NCBI RefSeq assembly: GCF_964340395.1
Contig: NC_135552.1
Span: 999,001 to 1,063,000 of the forward strand
Reading direction: 5' to 3'
Source of the DNA: Glandiceps talaboti
Taxonomy: Eukaryota; Hemichordata; Enteropneusta; Spengelidae
Length of the DNA: 64,000 nt
Part shown: positions 22,834-35,175 of the stretch, one piece after another
Position numbering within the stretch: position 1 is the first letter of the stretch
Layout of the letters: every line of letters starts with the position of its first letter
Translations under genes and position numbers: made by a program
Notes under the pieces: generated by a model
What the model was told of the DNA's origin: nothing
Databases searched by the model: none
The model's input: only the letters and a program-made list of their open reading frames with translations

Positions 22834-22954
22834 TGTCAAGGAAAGAAATAAAACACCTATCTAAATTAATTTGGCCAGACGTTTTTGTATTTACATTTTT
22901 TACCAAAAGGTAACTTTTTAATCACATAAATTACAGGTCCTATGCTAGTATATT

Positions 22955-24053
<1,099 letters not shown>

Positions 24054-24257
24054 ACACACTTCCATTTTAATACATAAATGAAAGTGTAGACATTCAATAT
24101 TAAAGGCGATATCAAGTGCTATCTCATGCAATGCTAAATTTTCTAACATATTAATTTTTTTCAATGACAAAATATTTCGCGGCCCCCCCTTTCAAACCAT
24201 GAGAATTTTCATGGCCCCCCCTTCAAGCCTCCCATTTTTTTTCATGCCCCCCCCCCC

Positions 24258-25244
24258 CAATTTCTCCCCAGGCCCCCCCTGCCGTAAATTCTGTCCGGTC
24301 CCTAAGCCTCGATGGAGACTGCTGCACGGATAGATTCGTCTAAGTTTCTAGGGCGTTCTCTATACAAGTCCATGCGAATGTTCTTGTCTGGAATAACTTT
24401 GGTGAAGTATTGATCGATAGCATTACCAGTTAATTCTGGATAAGCTAGTTCTGTTAATTCTAAAATTGATTGTCCAAGTTCTGCTAAAGACTCGTTTTGG
24501 CGTTTCTTTCTACTACGAAGTTGCCATAAATACTTTTCTGCCTGTCCACTGGTCCCATAATGTTGTTCAAGTAATTTAATTAAGTGTTCATATCGGGCAG
24601 TGGTGATGTCACTAATTCTGTTTAGTACTTTCTGTGCGGAGCCATGGAGAGACGCTGCTAAAAACTGAGCTTTTTTATAACCGTCCCATTTATCAATTGT
24701 TGCGCAGGACTCGAAGTGGTTACAGTATTCTCTCCACGGTGTTTGTCCATCGTATCTGTCTGGTGTGATGGATGGTTTCGTCGGGAAATTGATTCCATGT
24801 TCGCTGAATTGCTGTTGACCGTATAGTCGGGGTTGACGTTGTAGTGAGGGTCGTAGTTCATCCGGCAGAGCATTGTAGTCGTAGGGTTGCGTTGCTGGAT
24901 GCCTATTTCGAGTATCTTTCCGTCTATATTGTATATTACTATCGGGCGGAGATTGTTCGTAAGTCGGCATTAAATGTGTCGAGGTCGGTCTTTCGCTGTC
25001 TATTGGAGTCTGCGTCGTCCGTAACGGGTGTGGGTGCCCCTCACTAAGAGTGCGGGTTGGGGTGTATAATTCGAACAATTTTCGTCGATCGGGATCGTTC
25101 TCTGACGTAGTCGGTAGTGGTGTACAATGTATCGTTTTGTTGTTGTATGGTGTACTTTTTGCGCCATCTTGAGCAGACTTGTGACTTCTCCCTGCCGTGT
25201 TGTCAATGTCGAGCTCCATGGTGTGGCGAGGCGGTAGGTACGTT
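24258..25244. repeat. 987-bp tandem duplication, copy 1
   Basis: Spans the right terminal repeat of the DNA transposon (from CAATTTCTCCCC) through the adjoining gag sequence to GGTACGTT. It looks identical to 25245-26231, giving an exact 987-base period (TAA after the transposon end at 24303 and at 25290). Confidence 0.9.
24306..25219 (-). pseudogene. Duplicated Gypsy gag fragment
   Basis: This minus-strand gag copy is the duplicate of 25290-26206. It keeps the capsid region (WREYCNHFESCA, LLEQHYGTSGQAEKY) open. The frame is ended by TAG at 24302-24304, created where the transposon terminal repeat meets the TAA target duplication. Upstream it runs into the duplicated transposon end at 25245-25289 instead of the rest of gag. 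Confidence 0.75.
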
Positions 25245-26231
25245 CAATTTCTCCCCAGGCCCCCCCTGCCGTAAATTCTGTCCGGTCCCTAAGCCTCGAT
25301 GGAGACTGCTGCACGGATAGATTCGTCTAAGTTTCTAGGGCGTTCTCTATACAAGTCCATGCGAATGTTCTTGTCTGGAATAACTTTGGTGAAGTATTGA
25401 TCGATAGCATTACCAGTTAATTCTGGATAAGCTAGTTCTGTTAATTCTAAAATTGATTGTCCAAGTTCTGCTAAAGACTCGTTTTGGCGTTTCTTTCTAC
25501 TACGAAGTTGCCATAAATACTTTTCTGCCTGTCCACTGGTCCCATAATGTTGTTCAAGTAATTTAATTAAGTGTTCATATCGGGCAGTGGTGATGTCACT
25601 AATTCTGTTTAGTACTTTCTGTGCGGAGCCATGGAGAGACGCTGCTAAAAACTGAGCTTTTTTATAACCGTCCCATTTATCAATTGTTGCGCAGGACTCG
25701 AAGTGGTTACAGTATTCTCTCCACGGTGTTTGTCCATCGTATCTGTCTGGTGTGATGGATGGTTTCGTCGGGAAATTGATTCCATGTTCGCTGAATTGCT
25801 GTTGACCGTATAGTCGGGGTTGACGTTGTAGTGAGGGTCGTAGTTCATCCGGCAGAGCATTGTAGTCGTAGGGTTGCGTTGCTGGATGCCTATTTCGAGT
25901 ATCTTTCCGTCTATATTGTATATTACTATCGGGCGGAGATTGTTCGTAAGTCGGCATTAAATGTGTCGAGGTCGGTCTTTCGCTGTCTATTGGAGTCTGC
26001 GTCGTCCGTAACGGGTGTGGGTGCCCCTCACTAAGAGTGCGGGTTGGGGTGTATAATTCGAACAATTTTCGTCGATCGGGATCGTTCTCTGACGTAGTCG
26101 GTAGTGGTGTACAATGTATCGTTTTGTTGTTGTATGGTGTACTTTTTGCGCCATCTTGAGCAGACTTGTGACTTCTCCCTGCCGTGTTGTCAATGTCGAG
26201 CTCCATGGTGTGGCGAGGCGGTAGGTACGTT
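25245..26231. repeat. 987-bp tandem duplication, copy 2
   Basis: Second copy, beginning with a duplicated 45-base transposon end that has no matching left end. It continues past 26231 into unduplicated gag, so this copy is the original retroelement context. Confidence 0.9.
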
Positions 26232-26593
26232 GATTCTGCTTCATAGTTGTGGGATTTTATCGGTGTATCTGTCATACTTCTGTCCTTAACAGTGCGGTAT
26301 TCGTTTGTCGCTGTGCTCTTGATTGGTGAAATATGTTCGTCACTCAACCGTCGTTTTGGGCATGCACCTTGTGATAAGTATTTATTAGTATTACCGGTGG
26401 ACGGAGAACTAGTTTCTTCTACTGTATGACTAATCAAAGTTTGGGGAACTTTCTGCTCGGGGTTCGGGTAACAATTTCTGGTGTCGGCGATACAGCGTTG
26501 GTGTAATTTGTCGGATGCATCGGGGGTGGAATATTCGAGGATAAATACATTTTGGCCGTTCTGAATTTCGATGTGTTTCGGGTGTTTTACTTA
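25290..26593 (-). pseudogene. Gypsy-type retrotransposon gag (capsid region), broken
   Basis: Minus-strand frame open from about 26593 down to a stop at the transposon end. It has a hydrophilic N-terminal part and a retrotransposon Gag domain near the C-terminus, with WREYCNHFESCA, AAQFLAASLHGSA-like and LLEQHYGTSGQAEKY segments typical of Ty3/Gypsy capsids. No in-frame ATG is obvious at the 5' side; the first methionine-like start in the frame is TTG at 26437. A stop near 26593 and a frame change separate it from the N-terminal fragment at 26709-26951. The zinc knuckle and protease that should follow are 3.5 kb away at 21064-21739, beyond the transposon. Confidence 0.7.
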
Positions 26594-26708
26594 ATGTAGT
26601 CATAGGTGTATTTTCTTGGGGAAGGTCGTCGCTATAGTGTACATTTTTGTCGTCACCACTGTAGTTTTGTACGCTGATATTGGGGCCTGCAATCTCTCTC
26701 TCGCTTCG

Positions 26709-26951
26709 TCATTGAAATCTCTTCTTTACGCTATCAGTGACTGTGTCAAATGCCCATCTTAAGGTTTTCAATGGACGTTGTATCAGGCTTGTCTTTTCGG
26801 CTGAGCAATACCCGCTTTCGGTTGTCGTTTCTCGATGATCTGCTTTACTGGTCATTGTTATTTGTACTTCTTCCTTTCTTGGTTTAAACGATATGACTGC
26901 ATCTGAAGTATCGTTGAGATTCGTCATTCTGTTGTTGTTGTACATTGCCAT
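26709..26951 (-). pseudogene. Gypsy gag N-terminal fragment
   Basis: Minus-strand frame from ATG at 26951 (MAMYNN), 80 codons, basic and Ser/Thr-rich, ending KKRF-Q and a stop. It starts about 50 bases downstream of the primer-binding site and is therefore placed as the gag start. It is in a different frame from 25290-26593, so either the element is frameshifted or this is a short leader ORF. Confidence 0.45.
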
Positions 26952-27001
26952 CTTGTGTTGTGATGATCGTTTAGTTTCGGCGTACTTTCTTCTCCTTTTC
27001 T

Positions 27002-27022
27002 GAATCCCACCGCTGGTCACCA
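27002..27022 (-). promoter_or_regulatory. Retroelement primer-binding site
   Basis: The + strand reads GAATC, CCACC, GCTGGTCA, CCA, which has the layout of a tRNA 3' end: T-loop tail, 5-base T-stem, acceptor strand, discriminator, CCA. On the retroelement strand this is a TGG-initiated primer-binding site one base after the LTR end. I could not name the tRNA with confidence. Confidence 0.65.
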
Positions 27023-27023
27023 A

Positions 27024-28140
27024 TGTAACGTTCTTGTACTGTTGGGGTGATTTATTTGTATTCTGTTTTCTGTGTTTATTTTGATCATTTGATGCTCAGG
27101 TCAAATTCTGTAAAAGAATAAGGTTAGAGGGTAAGGGGAGGGTAATCGTTGTAAATATAGTAGTAGCTGCCACCAGGTAGTAACTGTTATTAATTGTCAA
27201 ACTTTAGCCAGCACCAACCAAAATAAAATTGAACTTTGTCTTCACTTGTCGTAGCGTTGTCGATGTGGTTTTCTTCCGATGTCTCACTGGTTCGATGATT
27301 CAGAAATCAGGGAGGGGAATCTATAGTATGGGGTTAACAACCTAAAGATCGCCAGAAAATACGCCAGAGAAAAATATCTCAAATGGAACACTTGACTTTA
27401 TTCTCTTCAAGTATTGTGTAAAAGTTGAACAGATCAGAGGTTGCTGCACTTATCGCCAAACTTGTTGAACTTGAAGTAAAGGGGGGGGGGGATTCTCTCT
27501 AGTAATATTGCTGCCATCCAAGGTGTACTATCTACGTAGTTACGGAGTGGACCACGCAAAGTCCACTCTCACTAGTATCCAATCGGTAGACCAAGCAAGA
27601 TCTACTCAGTACTAGTATCCGATCAGTAGACCATGCAAAATCTACTAGGTACCTTCACTAGTGTTTTATCCGACGAGGTACACCTGGAACAGACTGGCAA
27701 AATCTGTTCGTCAAGGCTCTGAAGTTTACCACTTATATAGGAAACCGCTAATTTGCATATGAATGGCCTCAGACTAAAAATAACTCTCTAACTACTGAAA
27801 TTGACTACATTTCACTTCGCGGTTCGAATTTGTGGTCGAAATGACCTGTCAATCATCTTGTACGCCGGGCCTGACTTGGACGCTGGCCAAGTTCAAGGAT
27901 CGTTAGCCAATCACACTACGTAAAACTTACAGACGTTTCCTTTTAGGGTTAAGAAACTCGACTACTCTTGCCTTAGGGGTCAAGAAACTTTACTACTCTA
28001 GGAACTCGAATATGAAATAGCTATACTAATACATAGAAACGTGAACGGGACTAATAAAAATAACAGTAAACATGGCGTGCTTAGCATACCAACAGTAATA
28101 CAAACAATCTAAATTTGTAGTAGACACAGTGCGTTTTGTC
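27024..28140 (-). repeat. Gypsy-type 5' LTR (outer end uncertain)
   Basis: Begins TGTAACGTT on the + strand next to the primer-binding site; on the element strand it ends GTTACA. It contains a minus-strand TATA box (27733-27739) and AATAAA-like sequence near 27051, as expected for U3-R-U5. Short direct repeats of AGTAGACCA(T/A)GCAA at about 27585-27640 look like U3 enhancer-type repeats. The far end is not defined because the matching 3' LTR was not found; I place it where the 29-bp satellite begins. Confidence 0.55.
27733..27739 (-). promoter_or_regulatory. TATA box in the Gypsy LTR
   Basis: TATATAA on the minus strand, within the LTR and about 710 bases before the primer-binding site. Confidence 0.45.
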
Positions 28141-29735
28141 ACACAGTGACCATATCACAATACACATCTATACAGTGACCATATCACAATACACCTGTAT
28201 GTAGTTACCATATCACAATACACCTCTATATAGTGACCATATCACAATACACCTCTATATATAGTTACCATATCACAATACACCTCTATATAGTGAACAT
28301 ATCACAATACACCTCTACATAGTTACCATATCACAATACTCCTCTACATCGTTACATATCACAATACACCTCTATACAGTGACCATATCACAATACACCT
28401 CTATATAGTTACCATATCACAATACACCTCTATATAGTGAACATATCACAATACACCTCTATATAGTGAACATATCACAATATACCCCCATATAGTGAAC
28501 ATATCACAATATACCCCCATATAGTGAACATATCACAATACACCTCTATACAGTGACCATATCACAATACACCTCTATATAGTGAACATATAACAATATA
28601 CCCCCATATAGTGAACATATCACAATACACCTCTATACAGTGACCATATCACAATACACCTCTATACAGTGACCATATCACAATACACCTGTATGTAGTT
28701 ACCATATCACAATACACCTCTATATATAGTTACCATATCACAATACACCTCTATATAGTGAACATATCACAATACACATCTATACAGTGACCATATCACA
28801 ATACACCTCTATATAGTTACCATATCACAATACACCTCTATATAGTGAACATATCACAATACACCTCTACATAGTTACCATATCACAATACACCTGTATG
28901 TAGTTACCATATCACAATACACCTCTATATAGTGACCATATCACAATATACCCCCATATAGTTACCATATCACAATACACCTCTATATAGTGAACATATC
29001 ACAATACACCTCTACATAGTTACCATATCACAATACACCTCTACATAGTTACCATATCACAATACACCTCTATACAGTGACCATATCACAATACACCTCT
29101 ATATAGTTACCATATCACAATACACCTCTATATAGTGAACATATCACAATACACCTCTATATAGTGAACATATCACAATATACCCCCATATAGTGAACAT
29201 ATCACAATATACCCCCATATAGTGAACATATCACAATACACCTCTATACAGTGACCATATCACAATACACCTCTATATAGTGAACATATCACAATACACC
29301 TCTATATAGTGAACATATCACAATACACCTCTATATAGTGAACATATCACAGTACACCTCTATATAGTGAACATATCACAATACACCTCTATATAGTGAA
29401 CATATCACAATACACCTCTATATAGTGAACATATCACAGTACACCTCTATATAGTGAACATATCACAATACACCTCTATATAGTGAACATATCACAATAT
29501 ACCCCCATATAGTGAACATATCACAATATACCCCCATATAGTGAACATATCACAATATACCCCATATAGTGAACATATCACAATATACCCCCATATAGTG
29601 AACATATCACAATACACCTCTATATAGTGAACATATCACAATACACCTCTATATAGTGAACATATCACAATACACCTCTATATAGTGAACATATCACAAT
29701 ATACCCCCATATAGTGAACACTGAACATTAACCCC
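28141..29735. repeat. 29-bp satellite, about 54 copies
   Basis: Units of ACATATCACAATACACCTCTATATAGTGA with variants (CCCCCATATAG, CTCTACATAGTTACC, GTATGTAGTTACC). Units vary between 27 and 31 bases. Blocks of the CCCCCATATAG variant cluster toward the right end. The array directly adjoins the LTR. Confidence 0.95.
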
Positions 29736-30920
29736 CTTTTATTGTGAACATTTCTTTGGTAAATTATCAAATGTAACAGTGTTAACCATTTTTATTCCAT
29801 TTCCCATTTAACAGCTAGAGTAATTGTTGTCAGTCATAAATGGTGGTGATGTCACTCTAAACTCTATTTACATAATGTTATTTAGCTCAGGATCTCATCT
29901 TCTATGCATCCCTAGTACTGTCTGTGACATACATTAAAAACTGTCCTCTCCCAGTGTTCCCTTGAGAGGCAATATTTTTTGGGGAAATTTATGGCATAGT
30001 TATGATTTGGTAGACAATGGACGACATTTTAGACCCAGCAAAATAAAAAATAATGCAAAGTGGACCCAGTTTTAGAGTCTTCAGCTCGGAAAAAACCAGA
30101 CACCATTTTAGACCAAAGGACTAGAAAATGCACTCCAAAGGGCGACACATATACATATAGTCAAAAGTTTAACTCTAGACTAAAAACATGATATTGCTGA
30201 TCAAGGATCACATTTAAAAGTGATGAAGCATTGCTATTCTTTCACAGTGCAGTAAAAACAGGCTTTTGCCGAAAACATTACACATGGACTTGATGATTTT
30301 AATGGCTGCAACTGTGTACTTTCCAATTGATAATCAGCATTTAAACTTGACTACTACTACATCCCCACTCTGTGTATCACCAATATAATTGTTTCTTTTG
30401 CATTGTTGCAAGTTGAGACAAGTTGTCTGAGTGTGTATAGAAATATATTGGCATGCCACTTGAGTGAAACACCACGGCAACATCATTTCTCCTGTAAATA
30501 CATTTGAATCAATGTTTTGAGTTCTGTAGAGTCAAATAATTCACATATTGTTCTGGATAACTTGTCTTCCCTGGTCAACAACAAAACACTTGTTTTCACA
30601 TCAATTCATATCAACTGGAATAAAAATCTTCAAAAACAAAACTTCATCTAAATCATATTTGGTAGGAAAAAAAATCATTTTATAATTATGGAAAAAAGAT
30701 TTTTTCAACATTATCATGCAAATCCCTACGTAAAATGCAAAATATTAGCGCTTAAAACCCTGAATAAAGTACTTAGACTAATTTATTGGAAAGAAAAATT
30801 TCAAAATTTATGTTGACTTATTCCTGACCAGGTGTAAATTTTGTTTGTTTCATATGTCAGCCAATCAGAGCAAAGCTTGAATGTTTTAATAACCAATAAA
30901 ATATGTCCTTATTTGTTCAG
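29736..30920 (+). other. Intron or intergenic; contains dispersed repeat 30170-30450
   Basis: No coding exon until the antistasin exon. 30170-30450 resembles 41815-42080 in the same orientation (GCATTGCTATTCTTTCACAG, ATTTAAACTTGACTAC, TACATCCCCACT). The right end is the branch and pyrimidine region before the TTGTTCAG acceptor. Confidence 0.5.
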
Positions 30921-31022
30921 GTACATGTGAAACCAAAATAAGAACAACTTGTGAAAAGATCTGTAACAATGGATATGCCACCAACAAATTTGGCTGTGAA
31001 GTATGTGAATGCAAGAAACCAG
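30921..31022 (+). CDS. Antistasin-like domain exon
   Basis: A 102-bp exon between TTTGTTCAG and GTGAGG, phase 1 at both ends. It encodes one six-cysteine module with spacing C-x7-C-x3-C-x10-C-x2-C-x-C and the tail GCEVCECKKP. This matches the antistasin family (Pfam Antistasin), found in leech antistasin, hirustasin-like inhibitors and many invertebrate secreted multi-domain proteins, often as serine protease inhibitors. Because a symmetric phase 1-1 exon holds exactly one module, it can be duplicated or skipped without shifting frame. No signal peptide or gene start was found in the window; upstream exons would lie left of 29.7 kb or beyond the transposon cluster. Confidence 0.8.
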
Positions 31023-31144
31023 GTGAGGGATAGCTAATATGCTAATTTCATATATTTGAATTATACCAGATGTGATGATATTTTGTATTTAGATTTCATG
31101 CCAATGTCATCTACTGAAAGCATACCATGTCTGAAGATATTTTT

Positions 31145-31315
31145 ACAGTTACACTGGCGCTGCACCAGCCTAAAGTTACAACTGAACGCTTTCAAGCTAC
31201 CAAGTTTGCCTGTCACACACTTTACATAGTGTTAGCAAAGTGTGAGACAAACAAACTTGGTAGGGTGATAGAATTCAGTTGTAACTTTACGGCGGTGCAA
31301 CACCAGCGTAACTGT
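31145..31315. mobile_element. 171-bp foldback MITE in the antistasin gene intron
   Basis: Nearly the whole element is one palindrome. The left arm begins ACAGTTACACTGG with TAAAGTTACAACTGAA; the right arm is the diverged complement, ending CCAGCGTAACTGT. The arms pair along about 79 bases with roughly one mismatch in five. Target duplication is unclear. Confidence 0.75.
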
Positions 31316-31399
31316 GTGTGTCTGAACAGGGTATAAGTTCTTAAATTTCATATATTTAAGTATGCAAGGTATGATATGTAATATGCAAATTTTATCTAT

Positions 31400-32370
31400 T
31401 GAAATTATGCCATGTGTGATGGTATTTTAGTATTCAAATTCCATTTATTCAAATTATGCCACATTCACTATTTAGTATGTTAATATTCAAATTATGCCAT
31501 GTGTGATGGTATTTTAGTATTCAAATTCCATTTATTCAAATTATGCCACATTCACTATTTAGTATGTTAATATTCAAATTATGCCATGTGTGATGGTATT
31601 TTAGTATTCAAATTCCATTTATTCAAATTATGCCACATTCACTATTTAGTATGTTAATATTCAAATTATGCCATGTGTGATGGTATTTTAGTATTCAAAT
31701 TCCATTTATTCAAATTATGCCACATTCACTATTTAGTATGTTAATATTCAAATTATGCCATGTGTGATGGTATTTTAGTATTCAAATTCCATTTATTCAA
31801 ATTATGCCACATTCACTATTTAGTATGTTAATATTCAAATTATGCCATGTGTGATGGTATTTTAGTATTCAAATTCCATTTACTCAAATTATGCCACATT
31901 CACTATTTAGTATGTTAATATTCAAATTATGCCATGTGTGATGGTATTTTAGTATTCAAATTCCATTTATTCAAATTATGCCACATTCACTATTTAGTAT
32001 GTTAATATTCAAATTATGCCATGTGTGATGGTATTTTAGTATTCAAATTCCATTTACTCAAATTATGCCACATTCACTATTTAGTATGTTAATATTCAAA
32101 TTATGCCATGTGTGATGGTATTTTAGTATTCAAATTCCATTTACTCAAATTATGCCACATTCACTATTTAGTATGTTAATATTCAAATTATGCCATGTGT
32201 GATGGTATTTTAGTATTCAAATTCCATTTATTCAAATTATGCCACATTCACTATTTAGTATGTTAATATTCAAATTATGCCATGTGTGATGGTATTTTAG
32301 TATTCAAATTCCATTTATTCAAATTATGCCACATTCACTATTTAGTATGTTAATATTCAAATTATGCCAG
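31400..32370. repeat. 87-bp intronic minisatellite, about 11 copies
   Basis: GCCATGTGTGATGG recurs exactly every 87 bases (31409, 31496, 31583 and on). Copies are almost identical apart from one CATTTA(T/C)TCAAA difference. Each unit contains two diverged half-units around TTCAAATTATGCCA. Confidence 0.95.
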
Positions 32371-32718
32371 ATGTGATGATATTTAGTACTCAATTTCTTT
32401 TATTCAAATTATACCAGGTGTTGGGTTTTCAAATTTCATCCATTTGAATTTATTATCATTTATAATAAGATCAAAACATTGATACTTGAGACTTTGTCGC
32501 CTGCCAATTTCTTCCAAAAAGATGGTAGAAATTAATATTTTTAACATCATATTTTACACATAAAAATAAATTGCATTTTGACAGCAAGTATCAGATTGAT
32601 ATCAAGATGAATTAAAATTTCAAATTTTTTTGTTGAAATTTAAATAATTTTTAGTAGACATCATGTTTGTTCATTGAATAATTCTGGTTGTGAACATTTT
32701 ATTTATTTTATTTCGTAG
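32371..32718 (+). other. Intron, no gene seen
   Basis: AT-rich intronic DNA between the minisatellite and the decayed antistasin exon. Confidence 0.4.
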
Positions 32719-32814
32719 TAATCGAATGTCCACGCTTGTAGGGTAACATTATGTGTTCATTTGGCTATGGCACAGATAGTAAGGGATGTGAAATATGTAT
32801 GTGCAAACAACCTG
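32719..32814 (+). pseudogene. Decayed antistasin-like exon with in-frame stop
   Basis: The stretch has intact splice signals (TTCGTAG before, GTGAGT after), the same phase 1-1 layout, and the C-terminal half of the module GCEICMCKQP. In the phase required by its neighbours it contains TAG at 32737-32739. The base triplet that should give the second conserved cysteine reads GGT (Gly). Both defects are in the N-terminal half. Either it is a dead exon skipped in the mature mRNA or the upstream splice site differs. No alternative AG restores a clean module by eye. Confidence 0.65.
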
Positions 32815-32888
32815 GTGAGTGAAATATGTATGTCTAAACAACCTGGTAAGTGAAATATGAATAATTATGTAAACAATCTAGTATGTGA
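32790..32888 (+). repeat. Tandem copies of the exon 3' end and splice donor
   Basis: GAAATATGTATGTGCAAACA with CCTGGTGAGT at 32790-32820 is followed by near copies GAAATATGTATGTCTAAACA with CCTGGTAAGT, then a third, more diverged copy. It duplicates a donor site just downstream of the decayed exon. Confidence 0.7.
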
Positions 32889-32989
32889 AACATGTCCACA
32901 TTATGTGTAAAGATAGATTTTTTTCAGCATGCTCTTAAAAGATTTTGTAACATTTTCATCAAATCTAATGAGAACATTTTATTTCACAG

Positions 32990-33188
32990 TGGAAAGAGTT
33001 CCCCAATACGCACTCCCTTGAATGCTGTACAACATTCAGTACACCGAAACTGTTGCCAATCACCACACCAATAACCCCCTTCAATAAACTGTGTACTCCA
33101 GTCAATCCACTGACCTGCACCAAGACCTGTACCCATGGATACACACCTGATGTCAAAGGTTGTGAGACTTGTAAATGCCATAAACCAG
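32990..33188 (+). CDS. Antistasin-like domain exon with linker
   Basis: Bounded by TTTATTTCACAG and GTAAAG. The reading frame gives a Thr/Pro-rich linker (TPITPFN) followed by a six-cysteine antistasin module, C-x7-C-x3-C-x10-C-x2-C-x-C, ending GCETCKCHKP. Its donor is phase 1, the same as the 30921 exon. The best acceptor (AG at 32988-32989) would leave it in phase 0, out of register with the upstream phase-1 donor. A second AG at 32995-32996 gives the matching phase and would start the exon at 32997. Likely role: secreted protease-inhibitor module. Further exons must follow, since the donor is good, but I did not find them within the window. Confidence 0.75.
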
Positions 33189-34751
33189 GTAAAGAACATT
33201 TTAGGGGAAAACTGCAAGCCAAATTAAATGTGCTCAGAGAACTGTGATTTTGGGACCCAGTGCGCAAACCCTACTGCAATAAAAGTCAACAAAACTCCAT
33301 ATTTACATTTTGTAATAATTTTTTGCAATATACTTCACAGTCTTACGTGAAACATTGTTCCTGAGTTTAGCAAGACTTTTATTCAGCAGAACTGGCCTTT
33401 CCAAAATTTGCCATTGTGGCACTCTACTTCCGGCAATATGAGTGAGGGCACTGTATTCTTAATAGTCCATTGGAGGGTTTCTGAATCCTGTGATATTTAG
33501 AACAGATACGTCATCATATTGCGTCAAGTTCGGGCAAACTTGGTCAAATTCAGCCATCTTGTTTTAACGGCTCATTCATATAAACGCCTAGCTCCTCCTT
33601 CTGTTGCATATTCTAATATGGCGCAGAACTTTACAGACTTCCAGAGGACTTACATGTTTCGCATCTCAAACAGCACTTGGTGGATCGCGATACTACAGGC
33701 TACAGGAAAAAGGAATTTATAGATTTAGCTGGTAAAGTTCAAGCTTGACATGTCTGTCGATCCGCCAGATCTCACACGGTACGGTGAGTTTAGTCTAGTC
33801 TAGTCTGTTCAATCTTATAAGAATGACAGTTACATCATAATATTTCCCCCCTGAGTACTGTAACACGGTGGCTTGTGATCTCAATATTATATTCAGGGAT
33901 AATCCAAGTACAAAACATCCGCATCGGTATTTGGAAATATTAGAACGTATCGTCACCGGTACGTATGGTACAATACATAGACCCTACACGAAACAGCGAC
34001 CCGTACGCAGTGACAATAACTCTTTGAATTATGCGAATGTTTTACACTAGGATCATCCTTGTGAATTGAATCTTTGCTCACAAACAACTGTGTGTACTGT
34101 GACTGTGGTAACTGTAGAGCGTGGTTTGGTTATTTATATGTATCATCTTACATGTACGTCATCAAACGTGAACAAACAGGTTTTATAGCGTTCAATGTTT
34201 ATATTCGAATTTCGATACAATGTATTATGTTTCAATCAGCTGTCTAGTGACTGATCTCTCCGACTTCATATATTATGAATTTTATGAACTTTAGCGGAGA
34301 TACTAGTTCAGTTAATGATACAATAGTTTACATTGTTAGGGAGGCCAAAGGCCTTATTAGTGTGAACAAAATGCATATTTTATAGGCCATAATTTCCGTC
34401 AGTAAAGTACCAATTGTTTTATTTTTTTGTTTAAATTCGGAGAAAAGTAATTTCTTGACCAGTTTGCATTTACAAAAAATCATATTTATAATTATTCCTT
34501 GGAAAAAAATGGTGCGCAAACTATCAAAATTATCAAAAATTGACTAGAGTAGTAAATATTGTTTTTTGTGATTTTCAAGTGCGCGATTCTTTTAAAGTCA
34601 ACCATCAATATACCAAATATTCAGTAAAAGCTAGAGAAATATAACTTTTTGTTAAAGAAATGTTGTCGTTTAAGTTATCTTGTGCGTGCAGTAAGATACA
34701 GAGAACGTTAAAGTTTACTCCGCAGGTTCTTTCCTGCATTATTTCCCGCAG
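33189..34751 (+). other. No gene seen
   Basis: Presumed intron or flank of the antistasin-like gene. Several 60-70 codon frames have no motif. Confidence 0.4.
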
Positions 34752-34761
34752 TGAAGCATGG

Positions 34762-35175
34762 TAGTCTGGTCCCCTGCCCCCTTTCTACCGCTGCTGGCGC
34801 TACACTCACGAAAGGAGTCAGGTATGGGCCACTTAATGCATGGCTGTGATTGGCCATTACTATCGAGTGTGCTAATTGGTCAAAAAGTTTATTGACAAAA
34901 AAAAAAAAAATTAAGCGAAGTCCGTCACTCCCACAAACTACACATGTTGCTGTGTTTATTTTCACTGGGTTTTACTGACAGTGACAGCCATGTTGCTACG
35001 ACTCACCAAATTGAACTTTACGCGTATACGAGCGTCTGTACTGTTGATTGGCTAGTGATGTCACGTGGTAGTCCGACATTTTTGTCAAGATCCTGACAAA
35101 AATGGTGGCCCATACCTGACTCCTTTCGTGAGTGTAGCGCCAGCAGCGGTAGAAAGGGGGCAGGGGACCAGACTA
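34762..35175. mobile_element. 414-bp non-autonomous transposon with 71-bp TIRs (Mutator-like)
   Basis: 71-bp terminal inverted repeats (34762-34832 and 35105-35175) appear perfect, beginning TAGTCTGGTCCCCTGCCCCC. The 10-bp direct flank TGAAGCATGG occurs at 34752-34761 and 35176-35185. Long terminal repeats with 9-10 bp target duplications are characteristic of Mutator-like (MULE) elements. The roughly 270-bp interior has a poly-A run and no gene. Confidence 0.85.

Noticed and set aside
31127-31336. 69-codon + frame between antistasin exons
   Set aside because: It is almost entirely the palindromic MITE at 31145-31315.
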